This document shows, one piece after another, positions 5,187-7,410 of a stretch of DNA of 7,410 nt. Position numbers and translations under genes: made by a program. The stretch comes from Microcaldota archaeon (GTDB lineage: Archaea > Aenigmatarchaeota > Aenigmatarchaeia > QMZP01 > QMZT01). The notes beneath the pieces are model-generated. The model worked only from the letters and a program-made list of their open reading frames with translations, ran no database searches and was not told where the DNA came from. Every line of letters starts with the position of its first letter. Position 1 is the stretch's first letter. The DNA is taken from assembly GCA_013151465.1 (NCBI GenBank), contig JAADIF010000001.1, forward strand, positions 1 to 7,410, in the 5' to 3' direction.

Positions 5187-6332
5187 TCACATCTTCTTCA
5201 AATCATCCTTTCTTACTATTGTCTCTTTACCGTTTCTCACAACCGTGACCCTGTCAGCACAGGTTATGCACGGGTCCATTGAAGCTACTATGACAGGAAC
5301 ATCAGATATCAGGGATTCTTTAAGGCATTCACCGAGAGGAAGATAATTTGCATATGTCGGCGTCTTTATCTTTACCCTGTACGGGGTAAGACCGTCTGAA
5401 CGCATGTAATATATAAGCTCTCCCCTCTGCGCCTCGACGCGTGAAACCGTCTCTTTCCCCTTCTCGATATTTATCACCGGCGGTGTCTTGTTGATTATGG
5501 GTCCAGACGGCATATCCTTTATCGCTTCGCGTATGAGATTGATTGCAGCAGCGCATTCCCTTATCCTTACAAGAAATCTTGAATGGACATCGCACCCTTT
5601 CTCCGTGACTGTGTAGAATGATATTTTTCCGTAAGCGCCATATCCGGCCTTTCTGAAATCCTCGCTTATTCCACTTGCCCTTTTCACGGGACCGGTTGCT
5701 CCAAGCTCAATTGCCTTCTTCTTTGAAAGCATGCCAGTACTCTCTGTCCTCTTTCTTACAAGATTGTCTTTTTCTATCAGCTTTGTATAATAGTCAATTC
5801 TCCCTTCAAGCTTTGCAAGTTTTTCCAGTATTTCCTTTATTTTGGACGGCTCTATGTCGCGGCGAACCCCGCCCGGAAGATTCATTCCGTAGTTTACGCG
5901 GTTGCCTGAAACCATTTCAAGAAGCTCCATGACAAGCTCCCTGTCCCTGAACATGTACTGGAAGACTGTCGCAAAACCTATCTCATGAAAGGAAACGGCA
6001 AGATTGAGCGTATGCGAATGAAGGCGCTCAAGCTCTGCCATGACAACGCGGATATATTCCGCCCTCTCAGCGACCTGTATATCGGCAAGCGCCTCGATTC
6101 CGCGCGTGAATGCAAGCGTGTGGCTGTGGCTGCAAATGCCGCATATCCTTTCTGCAAGAAATATGTCCTTTATCCATTGCCTTTTCTCAAGGGACTTTTC
6201 TATCCCCCTATGGCTGTAACCGAACTTGAATTCGTAATCAACAACCTTTTCCCCTTCCACAACAAGCTTCAGGTGCAACGGCTCGACAAGAGCAGGATGC
6301 TGTGGTCCGAAGGGAAGGCAAAAATCGCTCAT
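5187..6332 (-). CDS. mbhL: Group 4 [NiFe] hydrogenase large (catalytic) subunit, MbhL/EchE/HycE type
   Basis: 381 residues. This subunit carries the NiFe(CN)2CO site that makes or splits H2. The N-terminus PFGPQHPALVEPLHLKL is typical of NuoD/MbhL-type proteins. Both nickel-ligand motifs are complete: ERICGICSHSH (Cys64, Cys67) and DPCITCADR (Cys355, Cys358), so it is a hydrogenase and not the cysteine-free NuoD. LERLHSHTLN (101-110), SGNRVNYGMNLPGGVRRD (142-159) and ATGPVKRASG (212-221) are further family landmarks. The 20 residues after Arg361 should be the tail removed by a HycI-type protease; one is encoded at 3403-3849. The start is ATG at 6332, with a TATA-like box 27 nt upstream. It is the first gene of the operon; no small subunit or NuoC-like gene precedes it, unlike Mbh (J-K-L-M-N). 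Confidence 0.95.
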   Translation of the reverse strand: MSDFCLPFGPQHPALVEPLHLKLVVEGEKVVDYEFKFGYSHRGIEKSLEKRQWIKDIFLAERICGICSHSHTLAFTRGIEALADIQVAERAEYIRVVMAELERLHSHTLNLAVSFHEIGFATVFQYMFRDRELVMELLEMVSGNRVNYGMNLPGGVRRDIEPSKIKEILEKLAKLEGRIDYYTKLIEKDNLVRKRTESTGMLSKKKAIELGATGPVKRASGISEDFRKAGYGAYGKISFYTVTEKGCDVHSRFLVRIRECAAAINLIREAIKDMPSGPIINKTPPVINIEKGKETVSRVEAQRGELIYYMRSDGLTPYRVKIKTPTYANYLPLGECLKESLISDVPVIVASMDPCITCADRVTVVRNGKETIVRKDDLKKM

Positions 6333-6355
6333 GGTTAATATTATTGGAATAGTCC

Positions 6356-6363
6356 GATATAAG
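6356..6363 (-). promoter_or_regulatory. TATA box of the hydrogenase operon
   Basis: CTTATATC on the minus strand, centred about 27 nt before ATG 6332, with no Shine-Dalgarno between. It predicts a leaderless transcript covering mbhL, mbhM and mbhN. Confidence 0.55.
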
Positions 6364-6371
6364 ATTAAGCG

Positions 6372-6587
6372 TTATGTATTACATTTTGGAATATCTCTAC
6401 AATTTTTAAAAGATATGAAAAATAATAGAGTTATTTTTATATCCCATTCCTTCATCAGTGCATACCGCCCAAAAGGGCACTTATAGCCACGCTTTCCGAA
6501 TTCGGGACGGAAAAAATAGACGGAACGCTTATCCAGAAGGTGCCTGTATATTATTTTTGATATAAATGAGCACTTTCTACACTTCAC
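6372..6587 (-). CDS. Hypothetical 71-residue protein, doubtful
   Basis: A reading frame from GTG 6587. I do not recognise it. It opens KCRKC (a CxxC pair at residues 3 and 6) and contains YFFRPEFGKRGYKCPFGRYA and a hydrophobic patch (ITLLFFISF). The cysteines do not form the two CxxC pairs of a normal zinc ribbon. There is no ATG or Shine-Dalgarno, but an A/T-rich box sits about 22 nt upstream. It lies in the otherwise empty 325-base stretch 6333-6657 between mbhL and the DUF2283 gene, on the same strand as both. It may be a real small gene, a remnant, or chance. Beyond it this stretch holds the mbhL promoter and an inverted repeat. Confidence 0.35.
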   Translation of the reverse strand: MKCRKCSFISKIIYRHLLDKRSVYFFRPEFGKRGYKCPFGRYALMKEWDIKITLLFFISFKNCRDIPKCNT

Positions 6588-6595
6588 GAAATAAA

Positions 6596-6622
6596 ATTGA
6601 AGAATATTTATTTGTCTTCAAT
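6596..6622 (-). terminator. 8-bp inverted repeat after the toxin-antitoxin pair, possible terminator
   Basis: Arms ATTGAAGA (6596-6603) and TCTTCAAT (6615-6622) with an 11-base A/T-rich loop, 36 nt beyond the stop of the DUF2283 gene. On the minus strand it is followed by TTTATTT. It could end the toxin-antitoxin transcript. It also covers the position expected for a promoter of the small ORF at 6372-6587, so it might be an operator instead. Confidence 0.45.
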
Positions 6623-6657
6623 AAGTTCCATATTCTCCAAATCTGGGAAGTTCAGAA

Positions 6658-6984
6658 TTAAGCTGCAATCTTTCTTGATAGGTTGAGCGGAAGCGGGATT
6701 TTTTCTATTTCTCTGCTGCCCTCAAATTTGAGGATTATGAATATCCAGAAAATGTTTCCGCGTTTGTCTATCTTGACATTTGCTTCTTTTATCTGTGACA
6801 ATTTTGCTTTTGGTATTCCATAGAGGAAATCCGGATTTAGTATCTCGACAGCGGATATATTATAGTTTTTATCCAGATCAATTATAACCTCTCCAAGATT
6901 TACGCTTGCCTTGTTTTTTCTGTCCTCTCTGTAAACTAAAAGGGAATCAGATTCCCTATCATACATGAATTTGAATTTGCTCAT
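6658..6984 (-). CDS. DUF2283 domain protein, putative antitoxin
   Basis: 108 residues. The N-terminal half follows the DUF2283 pattern: FKFMYDRESDSLLVY, then a short charged loop, VNLGEVIIDLDKN and ISAVEILNPD. The second half (KIDKRGNIFWIFIILKF, EKIPLPLNLSRK) is an extension of the kind I associate with archaeal members. The ATG at 6984 lies one base after the upstream stop (TAA-T-ATG), with AAGGT six nt before it inside the upstream gene, so the two are almost certainly translated together. DUF2283 proteins are commonly found beside small RelE- or DUF4258-like proteins, so an antitoxin role is inferred from context. No DNA-binding motif is obvious. Confidence 0.72.
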   Translation of the reverse strand: MSKFKFMYDRESDSLLVYREDRKNKASVNLGEVIIDLDKNYNISAVEILNPDFLYGIPKAKLSQIKEANVKIDKRGNIFWIFIILKFEGSREIEKIPLPLNLSRKIAA

Positions 6985-6985
6985 A

Positions 6986-7327
6986 TTAATACCTTATTTT
7001 CGGTTTTTTTATTAATTTTTCCATTTTCTTCGTTGTAGTGAATGCTGTTACTATATACAACTTATTTTTAAGCGTTTTATATGTTACAACCACAAACAAT
7101 CTCTTCCTCTTGGTTATTTCAAACACGAGCCCGTATGTTTTATCATGAGGTCTTCTTGAAGGCTGCTCATCAACACTTATCAGAGAATCCGGATTTCTCA
7201 AATTTTTCAACACATCCTCAATTTTTACACCGTGTATATTTTCTATTTTGAATCTTATCTTACTGCTGATTTTTATCCTCTCATCTTTTATGTTTTTCAA
7301 CAGTTTCTTCATCTGAAAAGTGTTCAT
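6986..7327 (-). CDS. Small basic DUF4258/RelE-superfamily-like protein, putative toxin
   Basis: 113 residues, rich in lysine. The layout is helix (1-15), a helix with SSKIRFKIENIHGVKIEDVLKNLRNPDSLI (21-50), then strands YGLVFEITKRKRLFVVVTYKT (65-85) and LYIVTAF (90-96). The order of a helix ending in NPD, a strand with YG, then LFVVVTYK and IVTAF, is that of DUF4258/BrnT-type members of the RelE/ParE-like superfamily, many of which are ribonuclease toxins. Catalytic residues cannot be assigned with confidence. It is the first gene of a pair with the DUF2283 gene, toxin before antitoxin as in BrnTA. A TATA-like box sits 24 nt before the ATG at 7327; an ATG five codons later is the alternative start. 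Confidence 0.62.
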   Translation of the reverse strand: MNTFQMKKLLKNIKDERIKISSKIRFKIENIHGVKIEDVLKNLRNPDSLISVDEQPSRRPHDKTYGLVFEITKRKRLFVVVTYKTLKNKLYIVTAFTTTKKMEKLIKKPKIRY

Positions 7328-7347
7328 ATAGGAATTTTACTTACTGT

Positions 7348-7355
7348 ATTTTATA
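7348..7355 (-). promoter_or_regulatory. TATA box of the toxin-antitoxin-like operon
   Basis: TATAAAAT on the minus strand, centred about 24 nt before ATG 7327; no Shine-Dalgarno follows. An imperfectly placed inverted repeat TATATC/GATATA (7352-7357 and 7377-7382) overlaps it and could be an operator. Confidence 0.55.
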
Positions 7356-7385
7356 TCTTTTAATATAGAGAATAAGGATATAGAA

Positions 7386-7410
7386 ATGTATGAGCGCTTC
7401 TTGGAAAGTG
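7386..7410 (+). CDS. Possible start of a divergent gene, cut by window edge
   Basis: ATG at 7386 followed by seven codons (MYERFLES) to the window end. A TATA-like TTTTAATA is centred about 24 nt upstream on the plus strand, matching the spacing of other lead genes here. Far too short to identify. Confidence 0.25.

Noticed and set aside
5329..5595. Minus-strand 88-codon frame inside the large-subunit region
   Set aside because: It overlaps the motif-rich C-terminal part of mbhL in another frame.
6452..6458. CTGATGA on the minus strand, like a C box of an archaeal C/D RNA
   Set aside because: No D box or terminal stem at suitable distance.

Overview
The window looks archaeal. It carries a sliding clamp (PCNA), a small RPA-like OB-fold protein encoded just upstream of it, and a membrane-bound group 4 [NiFe] hydrogenase module in the Mbh order. 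Most lead genes have a TATA-like box about 24-28 nt before the start codon, which is the spacing expected for leaderless archaeal transcripts. The DUF2283 protein and the multi-pass N-terminus of the serpin resemble proteins I associate with DPANN-type or other uncultivated archaea. No ribosomal RNA is present, so the lineage stays an inference.

Layout, left to right. 1-759 (-): N-terminal part of a membrane-anchored serpin, cut by the left edge. 760-1065: divergent intergenic region with promoters and one hairpin. 1066-2199 (+): a two-domain CoA-biosynthesis protein, bacterial-type CoaD fused to CoaE. 2205-2948 (-): PCNA, tail to tail with coaDE, preceded by the OB-fold gene (2994-3344, -). 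3345-3402: a short divergent promoter region. 3403-3849 (+): hydrogenase maturation protease HycI. Its 3' end overlaps by 62 bp the 3' end of a leftward hydrogenase operon. That operon encodes the [NiFe] large subunit (5187-6332), a NuoH-like membrane subunit (4171-5046) and a 2x[4Fe-4S] protein (3788-4165). A 140-nt gap between the first two holds an imperfect tandem repeat. 6372-6587 (-): a doubtful 71-residue ORF. 6658-7327 (-): a two-gene toxin-antitoxin-like pair (DUF4258/RelE-like, then DUF2283), with a possible terminator after it. The last bases may hold the start of a divergent gene.

How the genes fit together. The large subunit keeps all four nickel-ligand cysteines and a removable C-terminal tail, and its likely processing protease is encoded on the opposite strand next door. 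The NuoH-like and ferredoxin-like subunits would link it to the membrane and to an electron carrier. The small (NuoB-like), NuoC-like and antiporter-like subunits needed for a working enzyme are not in this window. CoaDE would perform the last two steps of CoA synthesis. The serpin would face outward as a surface protease inhibitor.

The points most worth a second look are the multi-pass membrane serpin, the CoaD-CoaE fusion in an archaeal setting, the partial hydrogenase operon with its hairpin-bearing repeat, and the overlap between hycI and the hydrogenase operon. I found no CRISPR array, insertion sequence or clear RNA gene.
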